A stretch of DNA of 5,515 nt from Euzebyaceae bacterium (GTDB taxonomy: Bacteria > Actinomycetota > Nitriliruptoria > Euzebyales > Egibacteraceae), in contig JACCVM010000063.1 in NCBI GenBank assembly GCA_013698135.1, positions 1-5,515 on the forward strand, read 5' to 3'. This document shows, one piece after another, positions 1-5,515 of this stretch; positions within the stretch are counted from its first letter, which is position 1, and the number at the start of each line of letters is the position of its first letter. The translations under genes were made by a program, and so were the position numbers. Below the pieces are notes generated by a model, which was not told the DNA's origin, made no database searches, and saw nothing but the letters and a program-made list of their open reading frames with translations.

Positions 1-37
1 TCATCAACAACGTCATCAGCATTGACGCGGCGGCCGC
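1..37 (+). repeat. Left arm of a 37-bp perfect inverted repeat
   Basis: Bases 1-37 are identical to the reverse complement of 394-430. Identity stops after a GCGGCCGC palindrome (30-37). The match reaches the very first base, so its true length is unknown. The copy at 394-430 sits naturally inside a full-length gene, so this arm is probably the misplaced one. Confidence 0.95.
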
Positions 38-266
38 GGTTGCCGGGCCGGTGGTGGTCGTTGCTCCTACCCGTGACGGCGGGACGGGCGCACTGCTGCG
101 ACGGCCGCCGGGGATCATCGCCACCGCCTACGGGCCAGGCTCGGCTGCGGCGCACCTGCGGCTCGCGGCCGCGGCGGGCGTTCCTGCGATCCGGGTGGAC
201 GTGGCGGGACTGGCCCACGACGTCGACACTCCGGCGCACCTCACGGCCGAATTGCTCGCTCCGTAG
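3..266 (+). CDS. cofC: CofC/FbiD-type guanylyltransferase, C-terminal fragment
   Basis: This is the C-terminal third of a CofC/FbiD-like nucleotidyltransferase. Family members transfer GMP from GTP to phosphoenolpyruvate or 2-phospholactate in the cytoplasm to make the activated side-chain precursor of coenzyme F420. Visible family features are the strand PVVVVAPTRDGGTGALL, a proline pair before a short loop, AYGPGSAAAHLRLA (family FGPGS-x-xxH), and the DVDTPAHL close near the end, followed by TAG. The family is about 200-220 residues, so roughly two thirds is missing to the left. The first 37 bases, which read INNVISIDAAAA here, duplicate part of the downstream minus-strand gene in inverse orientation. 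They do not look like CofC, so genuine homology probably begins near base 40. The frame is open to the window edge and no start is present. In several actinobacteria cofC lies near the hup gene, which fits the lysine-rich gene downstream; this is recall, not seen here. Confidence 0.8.
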   Translation: MNNVISIDAAAAVAGPVVVVAPTRDGGTGALLRRPPGIIATAYGPGSAAAHLRLAAAAGVPAIRVDVAGLAHDVDTPAHLTAELLAP

Positions 267-281
267 CGTTCAAGGAGCGGA

Positions 282-296
282 GCGGTGGCGCACCGT
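282..296. terminator. Possible small bidirectional hairpin between convergent genes
   Basis: GCGGTG (282-287), loop GCG, CACCGT (291-296) forms a 5-6 bp stem in the 30-base gap between the cofC stop and the stop of the minus-strand gene. No T-tract follows on either strand. Placement is the main support, so this is weak. Confidence 0.25.
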
Positions 297-875
297 CTAA
301 CCCCTGCGGAAATCCTGTGGGCGGATGGGGATCTGGATGGCGTGGTCGCTCAGCCGTTTCGGTTGCAAGACGAGGTCATCCGGCATACGGGGTGCGGCCG
401 CCGCGTCAATGCTGATGACGTTGTTGATGACCCTGATCTGACCCCGCCCATCGCCTCGACTGGCGGACTCGTAGCCATCGGGAACCAGGACCGCGAAGAT
501 CACCTCGTCGCCGGCGCGCAGACGCAGTGGCAGCCCGTGGTCGCGGACGTCGGACGGCGCAGCACAGGTGGCGTCCGCGACATCGGTGCTGTCCATCGCG
601 GCCTTGACCGTGATGAGGCACAGCTCGGCGTCGGCGTTGGTGGCGACGTAGTGCCGAACGTCGCCTTGCCGGCGCAGCAGGCGCGCGCTGTCAGGCGACA
701 GAGGGGTTTCGGGCAGACCGTCCACCACCGCGGTCGCCAGCACATCGTCGGGAGTCCCTTCGCTTGCCAAAGCGCCGACCACTTCGGCCGCGTTCGGCTC
801 GCTGCCACTGGTTGCTGCCAGGATGGCCAACGACGTGACGGCAAGTGCGCGGAGGGCGGCCTTCGACTTGATCAC
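297..875 (-). CDS. Exported protein of unknown function (signal peptide)
   Basis: This is a 192-residue protein starting at GTG (875-873) and ending in TAG. A GGGG stretch about 6-9 bases before the GTG may serve as ribosome site. The N-terminus has a basic start (K3, K5, R9) and a hydrophobic core, residues 8-21, and then a polar AxA-like region (PNAA near 27-30), so it is probably secreted by Sec and cut by signal peptidase I. There is no lipobox cysteine. The mature part has two cysteines (C86, C104) that could form a disulfide, and a central stretch reading DEVIFAVLVPDGY followed by RVINNVISI. From memory, actinobacterial secreted or anchored proteins of unknown function show a similar pattern: CLV, then CA, then a GLVPDG loop, then a V-x-NN strand. 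No enzyme motif is visible. It converges with cofC and diverges from the cold-shock-like gene. The opposite strand has a long open frame, but its composition is poor in hydrophobic residues and rich in Arg/Gly/Asp, so this strand is preferred. Confidence 0.7.
   Translation of the reverse strand: MIKSKAALRALAVTSLAILAATSGSEPNAAEVVGALASEGTPDDVLATAVVDGLPETPLSPDSARLLRRQGDVRHYVATNADAELCLITVKAAMDSTDVADATCAAPSDVRDHGLPLRLRAGDEVIFAVLVPDGYESASRGDGRGQIRVINNVISIDAAAAPRMPDDLVLQPKRLSDHAIQIPIRPQDFRRG
394..430 (-). repeat. Right arm of the 37-bp inverted repeat
   Basis: The reverse complement of this segment equals bases 1-37. It lies inside the exported-protein gene at 297-875 and encodes VINNVISIDAAAA in that frame. 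The GCGGCCGC palindrome is at 394-401. Confidence 0.95.
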
Positions 876-978
876 GACAACCCCAATGTTGATCGCTTCA
901 CCCCCGCTGTGGCTGAGCGTTGTCGGCGGCGCGCGACTACGCTCGCACGACCACGGATCGCCACTTCAGGAGCGCGGT

Positions 979-1185
979 ATGCCGCAGGGGACCGTCAAGT
1001 ACTTCAACATCGAAACCAACACGGGCACCGTCCTGACCGACGACCAGACCGAGTTGCCCGTCGACGCCGAGACCTTCGCCGCATCGGGCCTGCTTGAACT
1101 GCGGCTGGGCCAACGTGTGCGCTTCACCGTTCACGGCGACGGCGACGACCGTCGGGTGCATGACCTGACCATCGCCAGCCTGTAG
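979..1185 (+). CDS. Divergent cold-shock-domain-like protein, 68 aa
   Basis: This small protein begins MPQGTVKYFN, the first strand of the cold-shock domain (usual GTVKWFN), and has the usual size of about 67-70 residues. A Shine-Dalgarno AGGAG (968-972), 6 bases before the ATG at 979, decides the start. The later QRVRFTVHGD (45-54) matches the fourth strand (consensus QKVEFEV), and the C-terminal VHDLTIASL resembles the last strand. The two RNA-binding motifs are absent: RNP1 (KGFGFI) is replaced by TNTGTVL at 13-19, and RNP2 (VFVHF) by ELPVDAETF at 25-33. The stacking aromatics are therefore mostly lost, with only Y8, F9, F33 and F49 left. The fold is probably a small OB barrel, but canonical single-stranded RNA binding is doubtful. 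A TACGCT hexamer at 938-943 could be a -10 box, with no clear -35. I recall similar degenerate proteins in other actinobacteria. Confidence 0.85.
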   Translation: MPQGTVKYFNIETNTGTVLTDDQTELPVDAETFAASGLLELRLGQRVRFTVHGDGDDRRVHDLTIASL

Positions 1186-1190
1186 CGCTT

Positions 1191-1236
1191 CGCCGGCGCC
1201 AGCGAACGCGGCATCGGGCGAACGCCGCCGGCGCCC
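1191..1236. terminator. Possible bidirectional terminator between convergent genes
   Basis: The gap between the cold-shock-like stop (1185) and the lysine-rich gene stop (1243) carries CGCCGGCGCC twice (1191-1200, 1226-1235). Each copy holds self-complementary GGCGCC, so the copies can pair with each other around the inner GGCGAACGCC. TAGCG at 1183-1187 can also pair with CGCTA at 1241-1245. There is no T-tract; actinobacterial terminators often lack one. Confidence 0.35.
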
Positions 1237-1242
1237 TGATCG

Positions 1243-1650
1243 CTAGGCAGTCTTGCGGGCCACCTTCCGGGCCGGGGACTTCTTGGCGGTGGCCCTCTTC
1301 GCCGTCGACTTGTTGCCGGCCGCCTTCTTGGCGGTGGACTTTGCCGCCGTCTTGCGACCCGTCGACTTCTTGGCCGTGGACTTCTTGGCCGTGGACTTCT
1401 TGGCCGCGGACTTCTTGGCCGCGGACTTGGTCGCCGTCTTACGCCCCGTCGACTTCTTGGCTGTCGACTTCTTCGACGCCGTCTTCTTGGTTGCCGACTT
1501 CTTGGCCGGTGACGAGGCCTTTCCGGCTGCCTTCTTCGTCGCCGACGCGGCCTTCTTCCCCGTCGGCGATTTCTTCGTACTGCTCTTGCCGGCGCTGGCC
1601 TTCTTGCCGGTGGATTTGGTGCTGGTCGCCTTCTTGCCCGTTGCAGCCAT
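1243..1650 (-). CDS. Lysine-rich histone-H1-like DNA-binding protein, tail only
   Basis: This is a 135-residue protein starting at ATG (1650-1648) and ending in TAG, with a weak AAGAGA ribosome site. By my count it has 41 Lys and 5 Arg and no Asp, Glu or aromatic residue; nearly everything else is Ala, Ser, Thr or Gly. AKKST/AKKSA pentapeptides repeat through the middle, STGRK occurs twice, and SPAKK and SPARK resemble the SPKK minor-groove motifs of eukaryotic H1. Such sequences are disordered and bind DNA by charge, compacting the nucleoid. The nearest known relatives are the C-terminal tails of actinobacterial HU proteins (HupB/HupS) and bacterial H1-like proteins. Those HU proteins carry an N-terminal HU domain of about 90 residues; nothing like it precedes the ATG here, in any minus frame of 1651-1841. 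Specific DNA sites are unlikely. The many Lys, Ser and Thr residues could be modified, but that is inference. Confidence 0.85.
   Translation of the reverse strand: MAATGKKATSTKSTGKKASAGKSSTKKSPTGKKAASATKKAAGKASSPAKKSATKKTASKKSTAKKSTGRKTATKSAAKKSAAKKSTAKKSTAKKSTGRKTAAKSTAKKAAGNKSTAKRATAKKSPARKVARKTA
1361..1435 (-). repeat. Five tandem 15-bp units coding AKKST-type pentapeptides
   Basis: Units start at 1361, 1376, 1391, 1406 and 1421 with plus-strand pattern GTGGACTTCTTGGCC. The second and third are identical, the first and fourth differ by one base, and the fifth is more diverged. Read on the minus strand each unit gives five residues, so gain or loss of a unit changes protein length without shifting frame. 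Confidence 0.9.
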
Positions 1651-1664
1651 GGTGTCTCTTTTCT

Positions 1665-1682
1665 GCGCCCACCCTTGGGCGC
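1665..1682 (-). promoter_or_regulatory. Hairpin in the leader of the lysine-rich gene
   Basis: GCGCCCA (1665-1671) and TGGGCGC (1676-1682) form a perfect 7-bp stem with a 4-base loop, ending 14 bases before the ATG of the lysine-rich gene and just upstream of the AAGAGA ribosome site. It may tune translation or mRNA stability. No run of T follows, so it is not a good terminator. Confidence 0.35.
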
Positions 1683-1807
1683 GGTCGTCACAGCGCTGCT
1701 ACGCGGTTCCCAACTGTCTGCGCCGGAAGCATCCCGACGCTTCGCAATCGCGACATTACTCAACTCGATGGCATACAGGCAACGACCCATCACGGCGCGC
1801 GCATGCA

Positions 1808-1836
1808 AGGGGAACAATCAGCCCCCTCCCTGAGGG
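1808..1836 (+). promoter_or_regulatory. Candidate ribosome-site hairpin with an alternative pairing
   Basis: GAGGG (1832-1836), 5 bases before the ATG at 1842, is the likely Shine-Dalgarno site and decides that start. It can pair with CCCTC (1824-1828) across a 3-base loop, which would hide it. The same C-rich strand can instead pair with AGGGG (1808-1812), which would free it. The remainder of the 191-base gap (1651-1841) must hold divergent promoters, but I see no convincing -35/-10 pair; CATACA at 1772-1777 is the best -10-like hexamer. Confidence 0.3.
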
Positions 1837-1841
1837 CGTAA

Positions 1842-2282
1842 ATGGAACCGCCGGTAGCATGGCGAACGATGGAAACAGGGCTGGCACACCGCGAGCGGTC
1901 CGGCCGCGGCGTTGCCGCCGCCATGGTGGTCGGTTGGCTGTCGGGCGTGCTGTCGGCCGGTGCGGTGCTTCTCGCCCTCGCGCACGCCGGCCTGTCTCTG
2001 CCGTTGTTGTCGGCCCTCGGGCCTGGCGGCGACCGCGCCGTGCCGCCGGCGGCGATCGCCTTCAGCGTTCTGGCTGTCCTGGCCGCGGTCGTCGCCGCCG
2101 GCGCCTTCGCCCGCCGGTCTTGGGCGTGGCCGCTGGGCCTGGTTGTGCACGCGCTGGCGGTGTTCGGCGCGGCGACGCCGTTCCGCGGACCGGTCAGTCT
2201 GGTTGGCATCCTGTTGAGCCTGAGCGCCCTGGCCGTCCTGCTGTCCCGCTCGGGTCGCACCGCACTGCTTGTTCGCCGGTGA
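1842..2282 (+). CDS. Four-helix integral membrane protein, unknown function
   Basis: This is a 146-residue protein with four likely membrane segments, at residues about 24-49, 69-90, 96-112 and 117-135. The basic stretches HRERSGR (16-22) and RSGRTALLVRR at the end suggest that both termini face the cytoplasm. Start ATG 1842 is preferred because GAGGG lies 5 bases upstream; ATG 1869 (METGLAH) has no ribosome site but would also leave all helices intact. No catalytic or transport motif is visible, and I do not recognise a named family. The TGA (2280-2282) overlaps the GTG of the next gene in a GTGA arrangement, a sign of translational coupling, so the two products may act together. An ABC-F gene follows in the same direction. 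Small Ala/Leu/Val-rich proteins of this kind are common and mostly unstudied in actinobacteria. Confidence 0.75.
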   Translation: MEPPVAWRTMETGLAHRERSGRGVAAAMVVGWLSGVLSAGAVLLALAHAGLSLPLLSALGPGGDRAVPPAAIAFSVLAVLAAVVAAGAFARRSWAWPLGLVVHALAVFGAATPFRGPVSLVGILLSLSALAVLLSRSGRTALLVRR

Positions 2283-2732
2283 GTGACGAGAACGACCTCG
2301 CCCTCGCCGTTCGAGAGGTGATCGAGCCGGGCGGCGATCGTCACCGCGGCATGCGCCGACTGATCACCGAAGTCGCACGACGAGCGGGCAGCAGCCGTGC
2401 TGGGGGTACCGGACGCTGGCTGGCCGAGCTGGTGATGGACGTCGCTGTCCCTATCCCCATCCGCGATCTGGCGACGCTGCAGGCGCACCATCCTGGCGTG
2501 GTCGACGCGCAACTTGCGGCCGCGCTGGTGCGCAACGCCAGCGTGGCCACCGGCACAGTCGGTGCGCTCGGTGGCGTGCTGGCCGCGGCCGAAACCTTCA
2601 CCCCGCCGCTGTGGCTGGCATGGCCGGTGCAGTTGGTGGCTGAGACGGTGGCGGTGGTCGCGGTCGAGTTGAAGCTGCTGGCGGAGCTGCAGGAGGTCTA
2701 CGGTCGACCCGTCACCGGGACCGCAACCCTAG
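2279..2732 (+). CDS. Conserved helical protein of actinobacterial type, 5' part of a frame-broken gene
   Basis: Begins with GTG at 2279, overlapping the previous stop by 4 bases with no Shine-Dalgarno of its own, so it is probably translated by coupling. About 151 residues read MSDENDLALAVREVI, then a basic amphipathic stretch, then VPIPIRDLATLQAHHPGVV (about 58-76). After that come a Gly/Ala-rich hydrophobic helix (TGTVGALGGVLAAAETF) and WPVQLVAETVAVVAVELKLL, closing with LQEVYGRPV. I recognise this as a recurrent actinobacterial protein of unknown function, with membrane-associated or EcsC-like hydrophobic helices, but cannot name it. After about 2732 this frame turns into Arg/Pro-rich nonsense ending at 3223, while the expected continuation (RGATLVQAWAQRRGV) is found one base forward. 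Removing one base near 2732-2735 would give a single protein of about 241 residues. Whether this is a sequencing error, a real mutation or recoding cannot be told. Confidence 0.7.
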
Positions 2733-3005
2733 CGAGGCGCCACGCTGGTGCAAGCCTGGGCACAGCGCCGCGGCGTGCGCCTCGACGTGACCACACCGGG
2801 CGGCTTTCGCTCACCGCTGACATCGACGACCATGCGTCGCCAGCTCAGCCAACAACTGCTGCGACGCCTCGGGCGCAACAGCTCGACGCTGCTACCCTTC
2901 CTCGTCGGTGCCGCCGCCGGCGCCGAGCTCAACCGCAGGGCCACCCGAGCCATTGGAGAGGCCGTCATGGCCGACCTGACGAGGGGCGCTCCGAGCGCCT
3001 GCTGA
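2733..3005 (+). CDS. Conserved helical protein of actinobacterial type, 3' part of a frame-broken gene
   Basis: This is the continuation of the gene starting at 2279, read in the +1 frame from the codon after the in-frame TAG at 2730-2732, to TGA at 3003-3005. It contains AWAQRRGVRL, then RRQLSQQLLRRLGRNSSTLL, a short hydrophobic segment PFLVGAAAGA, and ELNRRATRAIGEAVMADL near the end. The last pattern is the typical C-terminus of this unnamed actinobacterial family, which supports joining it with the upstream part. A GTG at 2748 could start a shorter separate product, but no ribosome site precedes it and the residues before it (RGATL) also fit the family, so an independent gene is unlikely. 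It ends 57 bases before the ABC-F gene. Confidence 0.65.
   Translation, partial: RGATLVQAWAQRRGVRLDVTTPGGFRSPLTSTTMRRQLSQQLLRRLGRNSSTLLPFLVGAAAGAELNRRATRAIGEAVMADLTRGAPSAC
2985..2999 (+). terminator. Perfect short hairpin over the last codons
   Basis: GGCGCTC (2985-2991) and GAGCGCC (2993-2999) are exact inverted copies around one base, in practice a 6-bp stem with a CCG loop. The hairpin covers the final codons of the helical protein, ahead of the ABC-F gene. No T-tract follows, so it could be an attenuator, an mRNA-processing boundary or chance. Confidence 0.2.
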
Positions 3006-3062
3006 CCCAAGCGCGGCAAACCCCGCCGCGTCGGCCTCGACCTCGACCTCGCGGACATCTCC

Positions 3063-4694
<1,632 letters not shown>

Positions 4695-4751
4695 CCTGAG
4701 GTCGTCCACAACCGCCGGGAAACAACCCCTCTCTGTGACACACCTGGACGT

Positions 4752-4757
4752 CATACT
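4752..4757 (+). promoter_or_regulatory. Possible -10 box giving a leaderless HNH transcript
   Basis: CATACT lies 6 bases before the ATG at 4764, where transcription would start at the A of the ATG. No Shine-Dalgarno site is seen in the 69-base gap, which fits leaderless translation, common in actinobacteria. No clear -35 is present (GTGACA at 4735-4740 is too close). Confidence 0.3.
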
Positions 4758-4763
4758 GAACAC

Positions 4764-4933
4764 ATGTTCGAGTCCGCCACCTCGTTATCACGCGACTGCG
4801 CCGTTCCATTGTGCGACCGCCCTGCCGCCACACGCGGCTGGTGTCACGGCAATTACCTGCGCTGGTACCGCAAGGGTGACGTCGAGGAAGACAAGGCGTG
4901 GCGGCCACGAGTCGCCCCCAAGTGCCAGGTTAC
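4764..4933 (+). CDS. HNH endonuclease, 5' part with first zinc motif (frame-broken)
   Basis: Starts at ATG 4764 and reads MFESATSLSRDCAVPLC, followed by DRPAATRGWCHGNYLRWYRK. The first zinc-knuckle-like motif is C-x4-C-x9-C plus H, the pattern that commonly precedes the catalytic domain of actinophage and mobile HNH endonucleases (usual form C-x-V-x-G-C...RGxCxxHYxRWxxHG). A second such motif starts at KCQV (4920-4931) and is then interrupted: this frame runs on to a stop at 4994 with unrelated residues, while the rest of the motif (GCSRSANAQGVCGTHY) lies in another frame from 4934. Adding one base near 4932-4934 restores C-x4-C-x9-C exactly and gives a protein of about 190 residues. The cause could be a sequencing error or genuine decay of a selfish gene. 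Confidence 0.7.
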
Positions 4934-5335
4934 GGTTGCTCTCGATCTGCGAATGCCCAGGGCGTTTGCGGCACGCACTACAAGCGCTTGCTGAAGCACG
5001 GCGAGATCCAGCCCGAACGAGCGGTGCGTGTGACGACAGGCGAGGGCTGGTTGAGCCACGGTTACTGGAACGTCCCGGTCCCGCCGGAGGATCGACACCT
5101 CACCAACGGTGACACCAAGGTCGGTGAACACCGCCTGGTGATGGCCAAGCACTTGGGCCGAGCGCTGTATCCGGATGAGGTGGTGCACCACCGCAACGGC
5201 ATTCGCACCGACAACCGGCTGGAAAATCTCGAGTTGTGGTCGACGGCCCACCCGAAGGGCCAGCGAATCGACGAGAAGGTCCATTTCGCCGTCGAGATAC
5301 TACGGCGCTCCGAGCCTCATCGACTTCGCTTCTGA
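4934..5335 (+). CDS. HNH endonuclease, 3' part with second zinc motif and catalytic domain
   Basis: Continues the gene from 4764 in the other frame to TGA 5333-5335. It completes the second zinc-type motif (GCSRSANAQGVCGTHYKRLL, then KHGE), followed by a linker with GWLSHGYWNVPVP. The catalytic core is EHRLVMAKHLGRALYPDEVV, then HHRNGIRTDNRLENLELW, matching the phage-type HNH family (HNH_3-like): the conserved H of EHRLV, the paired HH of VVHHRNG, and the Asn of NRLENLE. These enzymes nick or cut DNA and often spread as homing endonucleases. All core residues are present. Without the upstream part, a product could start at GTG 4898 with only the second motif. The stop lies 24 bases from the 3' end of tRNA-Glu, on the opposite strand. 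Target site unknown. Confidence 0.85.
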   Translation, partial: GCSRSANAQGVCGTHYKRLLKHGEIQPERAVRVTTGEGWLSHGYWNVPVPPEDRHLTNGDTKVGEHRLVMAKHLGRALYPDEVVHHRNGIRTDNRLENLELWSTAHPKGQRIDEKVHFAVEILRRSEPHRLRF

Positions 5336-5359
5336 TGGGCGATCTCTCAACTGTGTACG

Positions 5360-5432
5360 TAGTCCCGAGGAGGTTTGAACTCCCGTTTCCGCCTTGAGAG
5401 GGCGGCGTCCTGGGCCACTAGACGACGGGACC
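5360..5432 (-). tRNA. tRNA-Glu (anticodon CTC)
   Basis: This is a 73-base cloverleaf on the minus strand. Acceptor GGTCCCG pairs with CGGGACT, giving a G1-U72 end pair. The D-arm is GTCT/GGAC. The anticodon stem CCGCC/GGCGG holds loop CTCTCAA, giving anticodon CTC, which reads GAG as glutamate. The T-stem is GGGAG/CTCCT with loop TTCAAAC, and the discriminator is A. CCA is not encoded. The D-arm and anticodon region closely match known bacterial tRNA-Glu. Confidence 0.95.
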
Positions 5433-5436
5433 GCAG

Positions 5437-5508
5437 CTCGGGGGGAAGGACTCGAACCCTCAATAACTGGACCAGAACCAGTCGTGTTGCCGTTTACACC
5501 ACCCCCGA
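5437..5508 (-). tRNA. tRNA-Gln (anticodon CTG)
   Basis: This is a 72-base cloverleaf on the minus strand. Acceptor TCGGGGG pairs fully with CCCCCGA, and the discriminator is G. The anticodon stem ACTGG/CCAGT holds loop TTCTGGT, giving CTG, which reads CAG as glutamine. The T-arm is GAGGG/CCTTC with loop TTCGAGT. CCA is not encoded. It lies 4 bases upstream of tRNA-Glu on the same strand, so both are almost certainly cut from one precursor. Its promoter would be beyond the right edge. Confidence 0.95.
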
Positions 5509-5515
5509 AGGGCGG

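Noticed and set aside
285..1097. A 270-codon open frame on the plus strand starting at GTG 285 behind a perfect AAGGAG site (272-277).
   Set aside because: Its product is rich in Arg, Gly, Asp, His and Gln with no hydrophobic core or motif, it lies antisense to the signal-peptide gene, and it runs through the cold-shock-like gene in another frame. The ribosome site looks like coincidence.
823..1185. A longer start (GTG 823-like, 120 residues) for the cold-shock-like protein.
   Set aside because: The extra N-terminus is antisense to the exported protein and covers the intergenic region; ATG 979 has a good ribosome site and begins exactly at the domain.
1361..1435. A CRISPR-like array.
   Set aside because: Units are directly adjacent with no spacers and are in-frame codons of the lysine-rich protein.
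1131..1817. A 228-codon Arg/Pro-rich frame on the minus strand.
   Set aside because: It is the shifted frame of the lysine-rich gene; low-complexity Lys codons read as Arg/Pro in the next frame.
4695..4763. A copy of the tRNA-Glu 3' end that would mark the other border of an inserted element.
   Set aside because: I found no matching stretch between the ABC-F stop and the HNH start.
4915..4919. Programmed -1 frameshift at the CCCCC run in the HNH gene.
   Set aside because: Shifting here would lose the first cysteine of the second zinc motif, whereas a one-base gap near 4933 restores both motifs with equal spacing; no canonical slippery heptamer is present.

Overview
This 5,515-base window is high-GC DNA that looks like an actinobacterial chromosome, possibly a whole short contig from a draft or metagenome assembly. 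The evidence for actinobacteria is GC-rich codon use with GTG starts, the tail of an F420-pathway gene (cofC/fbiD type), a stand-alone lysine-rich histone-H1-like protein, an ABC-F ATPase and actinobacterial-type tRNA-Gln and tRNA-Glu genes. The genus cannot be told from the sequence.

Layout: (1) 3-266 (+) is the C-terminal end of a CofC-type guanylyltransferase. Its first 37 bases are an exact inverted copy of 394-430 and look like a chimeric joint. (2) 297-875 (-) is an exported protein of unknown function. (3) 979-1185 (+) is a very divergent cold-shock-domain protein. (4) 1243-1650 (-) is a Lys/Ala/Ser/Thr protein resembling the tail of actinobacterial HU proteins but without an HU domain. 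(5) 1842-2282 (+) is a four-helix membrane protein. Its stop overlaps by 4 bases the GTG start of a hydrophobic-helix protein (2279-3005) whose frame is broken near 2732. (6) 3063-4694 (+) is a complete ABC-F ATPase. (7) 4764-5335 (+) is an HNH endonuclease with two zinc-knuckle-like motifs, whose frame is broken near 4933. (8) 5360-5432 and 5437-5508 (-) are tRNA-Glu(CTC) and tRNA-Gln(CTG), 4 bases apart and read Gln then Glu.

Genes 1842-4694 form a co-directional block (membrane protein, helical protein, ABC-F) that could be one transcript. The helical protein is probably translated by coupling to the membrane protein. The HNH gene sits between this block and the tRNA pair and has the character of a selfish or phage-derived insert. 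The lysine-rich gene and the cold-shock-like gene are convergent, and both are probably nucleic-acid-binding.

I see no convincing new multigene system. The points most worth a second look are the tail-only histone-like protein, the cold-shock fold lacking its RNA-binding motifs, the two single-base frame breaks, and the inverted duplication at the left end. The breaks and the duplication together raise the question of assembly or sequencing error.
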